Source of the DNA: an uncultured Verrucomicrobiota bacterium
Lineage (GTDB): Bacteria; Verrucomicrobiota; Verrucomicrobiia; Limisphaerales; SXTU01
NCBI GenBank assembly: GCA_903863315.1
Contig: CAIPBN010000832.1
Span: 1 to 13,514 of the forward strand
DNA: 13,514 bases
Direction of reading: 5' to 3'
Positions 1 through 7,511 of the stretch are shown in pieces. The stretch's first letter is position 1. The number at the start of each line of letters is the position of its first letter. The notes under the pieces were generated by a model. It was not told where the DNA came from and did no database searches. It worked only from the letters and a program-made list of their open reading frames with translations. A program made the translations under genes and the position numbers.

Positions 1-1398
1 CTCACCACAGGCACAACGAACATTTGGCGCTTTCCTGCGAAGAAGGGTGAAGCGCTCGAATTCACGCTGGCTGCCGCCCGGCTGGGCAGTTCGCTCACGC
101 CCCAGTTGCAAATCACGGACACGAACGGAGCCTCACTCGCCCGCAGCGAGGCCGCTCCCGGAGAGCCGGCAGATCTGAACCTCACCTTCAAAGCTCCGGC
201 GGACGGTGACTATTTTCTGCGGATTTCCGAGCGCTTCTCGTCCCGGGGCGGACCGGGGTTCGCTTACCGGCTGCGCGTGGCTCCTCCACCAGAGCCGGAC
301 TTTCAGTTGAGTCTGGCTGGTGATGTCGTAGTCGTTGTGCGCGAGACAGCTGATGGAGAGCAGCCCGCGCCCGGCAAGCCCAAGCGCGGCAGCAAGCAAC
401 CGGCGGGGAAGCTCAAGATCAACGTGACGGCTGTCGGCGGCTTCAAGGGCGACATCGAACTCACCGTCGAGGGCTTGCCCCCGAAGGTCACCGCCAGCGG
501 CACCAAAATCGCCAGCGGGCGCAACACCACGGACTTGGGCTTTGCCGCCGAGCACGCCGCGAAAATCGGCGTCGCGCATCTGACGGTTCGCGGCACGGCC
601 ACCATTAACGGCACTCCCGTCACCCGCACGGCGGTCTTCCCGGCAGCGCGCGGCGAGCCGGCCATCGAATCCGTCCTCCTGGCGGTGGCGATGCCCACGC
701 CGTTCAAGAACACGAGCGAATTCCTGATGACCATCGCGCAACGTGGCTCCGTGTGCCGCCGGCCCTACAACCTGGATCGGGGCGGCTTCACCGGTCCGCT
801 GATTGCCCGGCTGGCTGACCGCCAAGGCCGCCATCTCCAAGGCGTGACCGCGCCGCCGGTCCAGATTCCTGCGGAGGCCGAGCAGTTTGAATTTGCCGTG
901 ACCCTGGCCCCCGGCATGGAGCTTGGCCGCACCAGCCGTTCACAGATCATGTTGCTGGGCACTGTGCGCGATCACGATGGCACCGAGCACATCGTGAGCT
1001 ATAGCCAGAATGATCAGAACGATCAGATCATCGCCATCACCCAGACCGGCTTGCTGGAAGTGGAACTCGACCAGCCTTCGGTGCGCGTCATCCCGGGCGG
1101 CTCCGTGAAGATCCCCTTCCACCTTCGCCGCGAAAAATCAGTCGCCGTCGAGGCGGTCCGCGTGGAGTTGCAGCCACCCGCCCATGTGCGCGGTGTGCGT
1201 TCCGCCAGCGTGACGATTCCCGGTGGCAGCCAGCAAGGGGTCTTGGAAGTATTCTTTGCCCCCAATGCCGGACCGTTCAACCTCCCCTTCCCCGTCCGCG
1301 CCACGACGCTTGATCCGAAGAATGCCCACACGGCCGAGGCGTTTGTGGAGTTCATCTCCCCGACAACCGCCACCCGGACCGCGCGCGCCGAGCCTTGA
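1..1398 (+). CDS. Secreted beta-sandwich protein with PPC (pre-peptidase C-terminal) domain, 5' truncated
   Basis: The frame is open from base 1, so the gene starts upstream of the window; the first internal start-like codon (TTG at 106) lies inside a domain and is not the start. Codons 8-93 look like a bacterial pre-peptidase C-terminal (PPC) domain: an F-x-A-x-x-G-E opening, a strand-rich middle and the diagnostic DGDYFLRI at about codons 68-75. A basic, Pro/Lys/Gly-rich linker follows (about 118-140), then further beta-rich segments up to the TGA at 1396-1398. I see no membrane anchor or catalytic motif in the visible part. PPC domains usually sit in secreted proteins as folding or substrate-contact modules. 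In Verrucomicrobia and Planctomycetes such proteins often accompany cytochrome- or DUF1501-type secreted proteins, but that context would be outside this window. The exact function is unknown; confidence is high that it is coding and moderate for the PPC label. Confidence 0.8.
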   Translation, partial: LTTGTTNIWRFPAKKGEALEFTLAAARLGSSLTPQLQITDTNGASLARSEAAPGEPADLNLTFKAPADGDYFLRISERFSSRGGPGFAYRLRVAPPPEPDFQLSLAGDVVVVVRETADGEQPAPGKPKRGSKQPAGKLKINVTAVGGFKGDIELTVEGLPPKVTASGTKIASGRNTTDLGFAAEHAAKIGVAHLTVRGTATINGTPVTRTAVFPAARGEPAIESVLLAVAMPTPFKNTSEFLMTIAQRGSVCRRPYNLDRGGFTGPLIARLADRQGRHLQGVTAPPVQIPAEAEQFEFAVTLAPGMELGRTSRSQIMLLGTVRDHDGTEHIVSYSQNDQNDQIIAITQTGLLEVELDQPSVRVIPGGSVKIPFHLRREKSVAVEAVRVELQPPAHVRGVRSASVTIPGGSQQGVLEVFFAPNAGPFNLPFPVRATTLDPKNAHTAEAFVEFISPTTATRTARAEP

Positions 1399-1485
1399 GC
1401 CTGCCCAGCCTTGTGCTTTCCTCCGCGTTCGCCTTGAAGACTGGTTCTCGTCGCCCTGAAGTGCCGTGGTGAACCCTGCCCTGCC

Positions 1486-2745
1486 ATGACACACGCTGAC
1501 ACTCCGGTGCAGAGCCGCCACGCCCGTTACACCGTATTGATCGTGGCGTTCCTTGGGTGGATGTGCGCCGGCGTGCAGATGGGCACCTTGCCCATTGCCT
1601 CGCTGTCCATCTCGCAGGACTTGATGGGCGCAGCTTATGACGCGAAGGCAGCCGGCCGGTGGTTCAGCTACTACACTGCGGTGCTGAGCCTGGGTGCGGC
1701 CATCGGAGGCATAGTTTTGGGCTGGCTGGGTGACCGCATTGGGCGCGCGAAGGCCATGGCGGCAAGCATCCTGTGTTACACCGTGTTCGCCGGGTTGTGC
1801 TACTTCGTCCGCACGCAGGAGGAGCTGCTGGTGCTGAGGTTCCTGGCGGGTCTGGGAATCGGAGGCATGTGGCCCAACGGCGTCTCGCTCGTGGCTGAAG
1901 TCTGGCCGGACGTCTCGCGGCCGTTCTTGGCCGGGGTGATTGGCACCTCGGCCAATCTCGGCATGTTCGTGATTTCACAAGTCGGCCTGCACTGGCTGAT
2001 CACCCCTGAATCTTGGCGCTGGCTCCTGCTGGTCAGCGCCTCCCCGGCGATTGTCGGGTTTGCCGCGCTGTGGATTGTGCCGGAATCAGCGCGCTGGCTC
2101 GCCGCCCGCAACCAGCCGCAAGCGGCGGCGCAAACGCCGATGCGTGATCTTTTCAGCCCCGCCCTGCTTCGCAGCACCATCGCTGGCATTCTGCTGGCGT
2201 CCATTCCGCTCATCGCCGCCTGGAGCGCCGGCCGTTGGCTGACTCCCTGGGCGGATCACGAGGCCGGCCGCATCGACCCCGGCTACAAGGCACGCACCCA
2301 GGCCTATTGGGCATTTGGGGCGACCATCGGCAGTTTCTTCGGAGGCCAAGTGGCAAATTGGCTTGGACGTCGCCTGTCCTATTTTCTGATCAGCCTCTGC
2401 TCGGTGGTGCTTACGTGCGGAATCTTCCTTCTGCTGCGCCCCATGGAACCGCTGTTTCTGCCCATGGTTTTCATTCAAGGGCTCGTGGCCACCCTCTACT
2501 TTGGATGGCTGCCGCTGTGCCTGCCAGAGCTGTTCCCCACGCGGGTGCGGGCTTCCGGCGCGGGCATGAGCTACAACTTCGGCCGGTTCTTTGTCGCGAT
2601 CGGTGTCCTCTTCGCCGGCGCGCTGACGGAGTTCTTTGGTGGGGATTTTGCGAAAGCCGGAGCCATCATGGGGACGATTTACGCCTTGGGCATGGTGGTG
2701 ATCTGGCTGGCTCCCGACACGACGCACAAGAAGCTGGACGACTGA
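1486..2745 (+). CDS. Major facilitator superfamily (MFS) transporter
   Basis: A 419-residue inner-membrane transporter of normal MFS length with about 12 hydrophobic helices. MFS signature motif A between helices 2 and 3 is clear (GWLGDRIGRAKAM, residues 79-91), with a half-symmetric echo in the C-terminal half (GGQVANWLGRR, 286-296). The end of helix 6 has PESARWLA (199-206), and the second half has PELFPTRVRASG (347-358); these two motifs are typical of the sugar-porter and aromatic/organic acid:H+ symporter branches. A family-level guess is therefore proton-coupled uptake of a small organic acid or sugar, but the substrate cannot be read from sequence. The ATG at 1486 places a short polar N-terminus before the first helix. 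No Shine-Dalgarno is visible upstream. It follows the PPC-protein gene by 87 bp on the same strand and could be co-transcribed. It converges on the M14 peptidase gene with only 24 bp between stops. Confidence 0.92.
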   Translation: MTHADTPVQSRHARYTVLIVAFLGWMCAGVQMGTLPIASLSISQDLMGAAYDAKAAGRWFSYYTAVLSLGAAIGGIVLGWLGDRIGRAKAMAASILCYTVFAGLCYFVRTQEELLVLRFLAGLGIGGMWPNGVSLVAEVWPDVSRPFLAGVIGTSANLGMFVISQVGLHWLITPESWRWLLLVSASPAIVGFAALWIVPESARWLAARNQPQAAAQTPMRDLFSPALLRSTIAGILLASIPLIAAWSAGRWLTPWADHEAGRIDPGYKARTQAYWAFGATIGSFFGGQVANWLGRRLSYFLISLCSVVLTCGIFLLLRPMEPLFLPMVFIQGLVATLYFGWLPLCLPELFPTRVRASGAGMSYNFGRFFVAIGVLFAGALTEFFGGDFAKAGAIMGTIYALGMVVIWLAPDTTHKKLDD

Positions 2746-2769
2746 GAGGAGCCAGAGCCTGACGCCTTC

Positions 2770-3534
2770 TCAACTTGCCAAGGCCGCGTTCACTGCGGCC
2801 ACCAAGGCATCCACGCGCGTCTTCAGCGTGAAGTCCGAAGGCGCCTCCAAGGTGTAGCTCAGCCGCGTCTTGTGCTGGAGCAGCCAGAACGCCTCCGGCC
2901 ACTGCGGACGTGAATTCGGATCGTGGCTGGGCTGGATGATGCCGCCGCGCGCCGGCCGGCCTTCAATCACTTCCGCAAGGTCAATGGGGCAGACAGGCGC
3001 CACGGCATCAATCATTTGCTGGGCAAGTGAGGGCCGGACATCCGGGTTCAACTCGTAGAGATAAAACCCGTTGGCCTCCCAATCCTCATGCAGGCAGAGG
3101 GCGAGATCAAAGTTCGGCTGGCGGGCTAGCCAGGCCACATGCGCCCTCGTCTCCGCCGCCTCGAATTGTTTGTAATCACGGTTCAAATCAGTGCCGTGAA
3201 TGTTTTCGCGGCGATTATGCTGGAAGCCGGTCGGATTCAGGCAGGGGCAGAGGAACAAATTGGCCCCCACCGGCCAGCGGTCTTCCTCCAGGAGCCGCAG
3301 AAGCGCCAGTGGGCCGGCTGGCTCATCCCCGTGAATGCCGGTGGAGAGGTAGATGTTGCGCTGCGGGTTGTTGACGAGCCGTGTCAGCGCGAGCAGCTCC
3401 CCGCCACCCTCAAACGGCAGCAACTCGATTTGCCAGCCGCGCTCCTGCACCAGCCGGGGAACAGTCTGAAAGTTCTGCCCGATGTCAATTCGCTCGCCCA
3501 GATAACCGCCGACGTTTTTGCCCAGTCGCTGCAT
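2770..3534 (-). CDS. M14-family zinc carboxypeptidase / succinylglutamate desuccinylase-aspartoacylase-like protein
   Basis: With the ATG at 3534 the protein has 254 residues. The zinc site of the M14 fold is complete: GIHGDE gives H68 and E71, and LCLHED gives H149. The substrate-carboxylate pair is N118-R119 in TDLNRDY, and the general-base glutamate is probably E230 in YTLEAPS. No signal peptide is seen, so it probably acts in the cytoplasm on a peptide or N-acyl amino acid; related small M14 enzymes include murein-peptide amidase and succinylglutamate desuccinylase. The exact substrate is not readable. Start choice: an ATG at 3609 would add 25 residues, but the extra N-terminus is Arg-rich and unlike the fold, and it would leave only 19 bp to the divergent mqnC start. 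The 3534 start leaves 94 bp for promoters. Neither has a Shine-Dalgarno. The gene converges with the MFS gene. Confidence 0.85.
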   Translation of the reverse strand: MQRLGKNVGGYLGERIDIGQNFQTVPRLVQERGWQIELLPFEGGGELLALTRLVNNPQRNIYLSTGIHGDEPAGPLALLRLLEEDRWPVGANLFLCPCLNPTGFQHNRRENIHGTDLNRDYKQFEAAETRAHVAWLARQPNFDLALCLHEDWEANGFYLYELNPDVRPSLAQQMIDAVAPVCPIDLAEVIEGRPARGGIIQPSHDPNSRPQWPEAFWLLQHKTRLSYTLEAPSDFTLKTRVDALVAAVNAALAS

Positions 3535-3628
3535 GCGGGGCGGAGCATGCAAGACCGGAACGATCCCGGCAAAGCCTTCTCGCCGCCATTCACGTTGTCT
3601 GCCCCGCATCCGGTGGTAAGCTCTGCCC

Positions 3629-4852
3629 GTGGTTTACGACGCTTCACTCGACGAGTTGCTCCAGCGGGTTTGGGATGGCGGTCGCATTGATGCAGCCGAG
3701 GCGCTGCGCCTCTACGCCCTGCCCCTGGAAGAACTGGGCGCGCTGGCTGACCGCCGCCGCCAACTCCACCGCGCCGCCGCCCACGGTGGCCGCGGCAACG
3801 AGCTGGTCACCTACATCGTGGACCGCAACGTCAACTACACCAACGTCTGCAATGTCTATTGCAAGTTCTGCGCCTTCTGGCGTTCGGAGAAGGACGCCGA
3901 CTCTTACGTGATCTCGCACGATGAGATGGACCGGAAGATTGAGGAGACCATCGCACTGGGCGGGAACCAAATTCTCATGCAGGGCGGCCACCATCCGAAG
4001 CTTACCAAGCAGTGGTATCTGGATCTGCTTTCACACATCCGCGACAAGTTCCCCGGCTTCAACGTGCATGGCTTCAGTCCCAGCGAGATGGTCGCCTTCT
4101 CCGAGTTTTTCAACGAACCGGTCGAACAAATCCTGAGGGACTTCGTGGCCGCCGGGCTGGGCTCCGTCCCCGGTGGCGGCGGCGAAATCCTCGTGGATCG
4201 CGTGCGCAACCGTATCGCCCCGCTCAAGGCCGACACCGCGCAGTGGATGGGCGTGATGGACACCGCGCACCGCCTCGGCCTGGCCAGCAGCATCACGATG
4301 ATGTTCGGCCACGTGGAGACGGTGGAAGAACGCATCGAGCATCTTGAAGTCGTTCGTGCGCAGCAGGACAAATCGCTCGCACGCCTCCCTTCCCTCGCCC
4401 CCATCGAGGGAGAGGGTCAAGGTGAGGGGGTGAGGGGGAGGACGCTTTCGCCCATCGAACGATCCATCGCCTACGCCCATGCCTTAGAAACCGGCGCACT
4501 TAAAGGTGGAGCATTCACCGCTTTCATTTGCTGGACCTTCCAGCCCGAGAACGCCGTGCTGAAAGCCCCTACCGTCGGCGCGCATGAGTATCTCCGGACG
4601 CAGGCGCTCAGTCGCATCTACCTCGACAACCTTCCCAGCGTGCAAAGCTCCTGGGTTACTCAAGGCCAGGAAATCGGCCAACTTGCCCTGCGCTACGGTG
4701 CGAACGATTTGGGCAGCATCATGATCGAAGAGAATGTCGTGAGCGCCGCTGGCACCACCCACCGCATGGGCGTCGCGGACATGCACCGCCTCATCACCGA
4801 CCTTGGCCTCGAACCCCGCCAGCGCGACAACTGGTATCGGCTGGTGAAATAG
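3629..4852 (+). CDS. mqnC: Cyclic dehypoxanthinyl futalosine synthase (radical SAM), with in-frame insert
   Basis: MqnC is the radical SAM enzyme that cyclises dehypoxanthine futalosine in the futalosine route to menaquinone. The [4Fe-4S]/SAM cysteines are C74, C78 and C81 (CNVYCKFCAF), preceded by the family's VDRNVNYTNVC segment. LMQGGHHP (117-124), GGGGEILVDRVR (182-193) and MMFGHVET (224-231) are all characteristic of MqnC rather than MqnE or CofH. The start is GTG 3629: an in-frame TAA at 3617 closes the frame upstream, and there is no ATG before the catalytic core. At 407 residues it is longer than usual (about 360-380). The excess lies between QQDKS (245-249) and GGAFTAFICW (293-302), where relatives have only a few residues; see the separate repeat entry. 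The other mqn genes are not in the window. The gene converges with the CDF transporter, with 12 bp between stops. Confidence 0.95.
   Translation: MVYDASLDELLQRVWDGGRIDAAEALRLYALPLEELGALADRRRQLHRAAAHGGRGNELVTYIVDRNVNYTNVCNVYCKFCAFWRSEKDADSYVISHDEMDRKIEETIALGGNQILMQGGHHPKLTKQWYLDLLSHIRDKFPGFNVHGFSPSEMVAFSEFFNEPVEQILRDFVAAGLGSVPGGGGEILVDRVRNRIAPLKADTAQWMGVMDTAHRLGLASSITMMFGHVETVEERIEHLEVVRAQQDKSLARLPSLAPIEGEGQGEGVRGRTLSPIERSIAYAHALETGALKGGAFTAFICWTFQPENAVLKAPTVGAHEYLRTQALSRIYLDNLPSVQSSWVTQGQEIGQLALRYGANDLGSIMIEENVVSAAGTTHRMGVADMHRLITDLGLEPRQRDNWYRLVK
4384..4440 (+). repeat. GC-rich palindromic repeat-like element inserted in frame within mqnC
   Basis: This stretch is strongly purine/pyrimidine-biased, unlike the flanking mqnC sequence. 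It contains a perfect 7-bp inverted repeat, TCCCTCG (4391-4397) and CGAGGGA (4405-4411), around a 7-nt loop. The stem can extend outward to about 4386 and 4416 with one mismatch and two G-T pairs. A run of GGTGAGGGGGTGAGGGGG follows. This is the look of the dispersed CCCTCACCC...GAGGG intergenic palindromic repeats of many GC-rich genomes (from memory; no family name is assigned). It is translated as PSLAPIEGEGQGEGVRG within mqnC residues 254-270 without breaking the frame. The full extra segment relative to the MqnC family probably spans about residues 250-292 (bases 4376-4504), so bases 4441-4504 may be part of the same insertion. Boundaries are approximate because no alignment was run. Confidence 0.6.
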
Positions 4853-4864
4853 GTGGTTCGGCAA

Positions 4865-5746
4865 TCAGGCTGAACGCGTCGGCTCGATGTGGACGAGCAC
4901 ATCGCGCACCTTGGGCAGGCGAACGCGGATGGTGTCCTTGACGGTGTGGGCAACCCGATGGGCCTGCTCCACGCTCATCTGCGGATCCACCTCCACATGC
5001 ATGTCCACGTAGAGGTGCCAGCCCATCTTGCGGATGAAGCACTTCTCGATGCCGCGCACCTGCGGCACGCCCGCCGCAAGGCCGCGGATCTCCGCCACCA
5101 ACGCGAAGTCCGGGGCCGTGTCCATCAGTTCGCCAAACGCGCCGCGCAACAGCCGCCAGCCGTTCCAGGCAATCACCCCGGAGGCCAGCAACGCCGCAAC
5201 ATCGTCCGCAGCCGCGTAGTCGGGTCCACCCACCAAGGCGAAGGCGATGCCAATGCCGGCAAACAACGAGGTGATGGCGTCGCTGCGATGATGCCAGGCG
5301 TCGCCCTGCACGGCGGAGCTTTCCACGGAGACGCCTTCCCGCAGCACAAATCGGAAGAGGGTTTCTTTCACCAGCACCACTAGCACCAGCACGGCGAGGG
5401 TCCACGGGGCGGGAGCGGCGTGTGGCCGGAAGATTTCCCGCACGGAGTGCGCGGCGATCCAGACCGCAGCCAGCAGCAGCAGCGTGGCCACCATCGCGGA
5501 GGCGAGCGGCTCGGCCTTGCCGTGACCGTAGGGATGATCGTCATCCGCCGGCTCAGCGGCGATGACCATGCCCCGCCAGACGATGACGGAGCTGAAGAGA
5601 TCGGCGAGGGATTCAACGCCGTCCGCCACGAGGGCATGGGACTGGCCCAAGATGCCTGCCGCCATCTTCCCGACCGCCAGCAAGGTGTTCACCACCATCC
5701 CCAGGAAGGTGGCGCGCAAGCTGCGATGCAGGCGGTCGTCGGACAT
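4865..5746 (-). CDS. Cation diffusion facilitator (CDF) family metal efflux transporter
   Basis: A 293-residue protein with the standard CDF layout: about six transmembrane helices (roughly residues 12-205), then a cytoplasmic ferredoxin-like domain (about 210-290) ending in VLVHIEP. In helix 2, VADGVESLADLFSS gives an E45-x3-D49 pair at the usual metal site; in helix 5, DAWHHRSDAITS gives H152-x3-D156. The loop motif HPYGHGKAEP (71-80) is a family hallmark. Such proteins export Zn2+, Fe2+, Mn2+ or similar ions by proton antiport. The helix-2 Glu, in place of the usual His or Asp, makes metal assignment uncertain. The ATG at 5746 is the only start that gives a sensible N-terminus before helix 1. 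It lies 129 bp downstream of purH on the same strand; that gap has no recognisable gene and no clear rho-independent terminator. It converges with mqnC. Confidence 0.92.
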   Translation of the reverse strand: MSDDRLHRSLRATFLGMVVNTLLAVGKMAAGILGQSHALVADGVESLADLFSSVIVWRGMVIAAEPADDDHPYGHGKAEPLASAMVATLLLLAAVWIAAHSVREIFRPHAAPAPWTLAVLVLVVLVKETLFRFVLREGVSVESSAVQGDAWHHRSDAITSLFAGIGIAFALVGGPDYAAADDVAALLASGVIAWNGWRLLRGAFGELMDTAPDFALVAEIRGLAAGVPQVRGIEKCFIRKMGWHLYVDMHVEVDPQMSVEQAHRVAHTVKDTIRVRLPKVRDVLVHIEPTRSA

Positions 5747-5875
5747 TGCGAAGAAGCCAAGCGCGGCAGCGGGTTAATGACAAGTGGAGACCGCAGCCCG
5801 GCCCGCGTGAGCACACGACTGCGCGGCAAGCTGCGAACAGTCTCCCCGGCTACCGAACCCGGCGAGAAAACGCGT

Positions 5876-7432
5876 TTAGTGCCGGAAGTGGCGTGCGCCG
5901 GTGAAGACCATCGCGACACCACGCGCATCAGCAGCGGCGATGACTTCGGGGTCTTTCACACTGCCGCCGGGTTGAATCGCAGCGGTCGCGCCGGCTTCGG
6001 CTGCGGCGATGAGTCCGTCCGGGAACGGGAAGAACGCGTCGCTGCACACCACGCTGCCACCAAGGGGCAGCTTGGCCTCGCCGGCCTTCCACACCGCGAT
6101 GCGGCTGCTGTCCACCCGGCTCATCTGACCCGCGCCCACACCCAGCGTGCGGTCCGATCCGCAGTAGAGAATCGCGTTGCTCTTGAGGTGCTTCACCACG
6201 CGCCAGCCAAAGAGCATGGCCTTGAGCTCGGCTTCGGTGGGCACGCGTTTGGTCACGACTTTCAGGTCGGCGGCGGTGGTCAGCTTAAGGTCGCGCTGTT
6301 GGAGCAAATAGGACTCGGCTCCGACGCTGCGCACGTCCCACGGCGCGGCGGTGGCGGGGTTCTTGAGGATTTGCAGCAGACGCAGGTTCTTCTTTTTCGT
6401 CAGCACGGCGAGCGCTTCATCCGTGAACGACGGGGCCACGATGACCTCGCTGAAAATTTCCGCGATGGCCTCCGCGCACGGCCCATCCAGCGGCTGGTTC
6501 ACGGCGATGATGCCGCCGAACGGGGCTTGCTTGTCCGTGGCGAACGCCTTGTCCCAGGCCTCGCGCAGCGTGGTCCCCTGCCCCACCCCGCACGGATTGG
6601 TGTGCTTGAGAATGGCGAGTGTCGGCGCGTCCCCCGTGAACTCCATGATCAGCGCGGTCGCGGCGGTGAGGTCGAGGATGTTGTTGTAGGAAAGCTCCTT
6701 GCCATGGAGCTGCTTGAAATACTCGGCGAACTTGCCGTAGAGCGCGGCCTGTTGATGCGGATTCTCGCCGTAGCGCAAGGGCTGCGCGAGCGGTGCGGAC
6801 ACGATGAGTGTCTTCGGCAAGTTCGCGGCTGAAGGCTGTTCGCTGAACGCCTTCTCCAAGTGCGCGGCAATCGCGGCGTCGTAAGCGGCGGTGCGCGCAT
6901 AGACCTTCGCCGCCAGCTTGCGCCGCAGAGACAGGGTGGTTTCGCCCGTCGTCTTCACGAGCGTGGCGACCTCCTCGTAGTCCTTCGGATCCACGATGAC
7001 GGTGACGTGGTCATGGTTCTTGGCCGCGCTGCGCAGCATGGAGGGACCGCCGATGTCGATGTTCTCGATGGCATCGTGGAGGGAGACGTTCGGCTTCGCG
7101 ACCGTGGCCTCGAACGGGTAGAGATTCACCACCACGAGGTCAATCGGCGCAATGGCGTGCTCCCGCACGGCCGCCTCGTGCTCGGCATTGCCGCGAATGT
7201 AGAGCAGGCCGCCGTGAACCTTCGGGTGCAGCGTCTTCACACGGCCGTCGAGCATCTCGGGGAAGCCGGTGTGCTCCGAAATGTCCTTCACCGTAAGGCC
7301 GGCGTCGCGCAGGGCTTTGGCGGTGCCACCAGTGGAGATGAGTTCCACGCCGGCAGCAGCGAGGGTTTGGGCAAAGGCGAGAAGCCCGGACTTGTCGGAA
7401 ACGGAGAGAAGCGCGCGTTGGATTTTGGCCAT
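5876..7432 (-). CDS. purH: Bifunctional AICAR formyltransferase / IMP cyclohydrolase
   Basis: PurH performs the last two steps of de novo purine synthesis: formylation of AICAR with 10-formyl-tetrahydrofolate, then ring closure to IMP in the cytoplasm. The 518-residue length is normal. The N-terminal MGS-like cyclohydrolase domain (1-about 200) shows VSDKSGL (11-17), STGGTAKAL (33-41) and DGRVKTLHPKVHGGLL (62-77). The C-terminal transformylase domain begins near RYGENPHQ (220-227) and includes the catalytic KHTNPCG (276-282), APFGGIIAVN (303-312) and the family ending SDAFFPFPDG...QPGGSVKD (464-494). The ATG at 7432 begins the conserved AKIQRALLSVSDKSG opening, so the start is secure; no Shine-Dalgarno precedes it. 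It lies 79 bp downstream of the secreted esterase on the same strand. The spacer holds a small GCGCG/CGCGC inverted repeat (7464-7478) but no T-tract. No purine riboswitch is recognisable upstream. Confidence 0.97.
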   Translation of the reverse strand: MAKIQRALLSVSDKSGLLAFAQTLAAAGVELISTGGTAKALRDAGLTVKDISEHTGFPEMLDGRVKTLHPKVHGGLLYIRGNAEHEAAVREHAIAPIDLVVVNLYPFEATVAKPNVSLHDAIENIDIGGPSMLRSAAKNHDHVTVIVDPKDYEEVATLVKTTGETTLSLRRKLAAKVYARTAAYDAAIAAHLEKAFSEQPSAANLPKTLIVSAPLAQPLRYGENPHQQAALYGKFAEYFKQLHGKELSYNNILDLTAATALIMEFTGDAPTLAILKHTNPCGVGQGTTLREAWDKAFATDKQAPFGGIIAVNQPLDGPCAEAIAEIFSEVIVAPSFTDEALAVLTKKKNLRLLQILKNPATAAPWDVRSVGAESYLLQQRDLKLTTAADLKVVTKRVPTEAELKAMLFGWRVVKHLKSNAILYCGSDRTLGVGAGQMSRVDSSRIAVWKAGEAKLPLGGSVVCSDAFFPFPDGLIAAAEAGATAAIQPGGSVKDPEVIAAADARGVAMVFTGARHFRH

Positions 7433-7511
7433 AACAGGCGGCGAAAATCCCTGTCCGCACGCGGCGCGTCAATCGCGCAGTTGGGTCAGCCATCCAAAGG
7501 CCGAAGCAGCC

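Noticed and set aside
1009..1029. Short tandem repeat (two copies of a 9-bp AAYGATCAG unit) in the PPC-protein gene
   Set aside because: Two imperfect 9-bp copies encoding QNDQND in a coding region; too short to imply a repeat system.
4856..4865. Identical 10-mer GTTCGGCAAT at or just after the stops of mqnC and the S9 gene (also 11131-11140), both convergent junctions
   Set aside because: Many shared 10-mers are expected by chance in 13.5 kb, and there is no dyad symmetry or extended match.
5420..6832. A 470-codon open frame on + opposite the CDF and purH genes
   Set aside because: It is antisense to two firmly identified genes; the translation is rich in Arg, His, Gly and Asp without domain motifs, as expected for a mirrored frame in GC-rich DNA.
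7464..7478. GCGCG/CGCGC inverted repeat between esterase and purH
   Set aside because: A 5-bp stem in GC-rich sequence without a T-tract is likely chance; no terminator or riboswitch call is justified.
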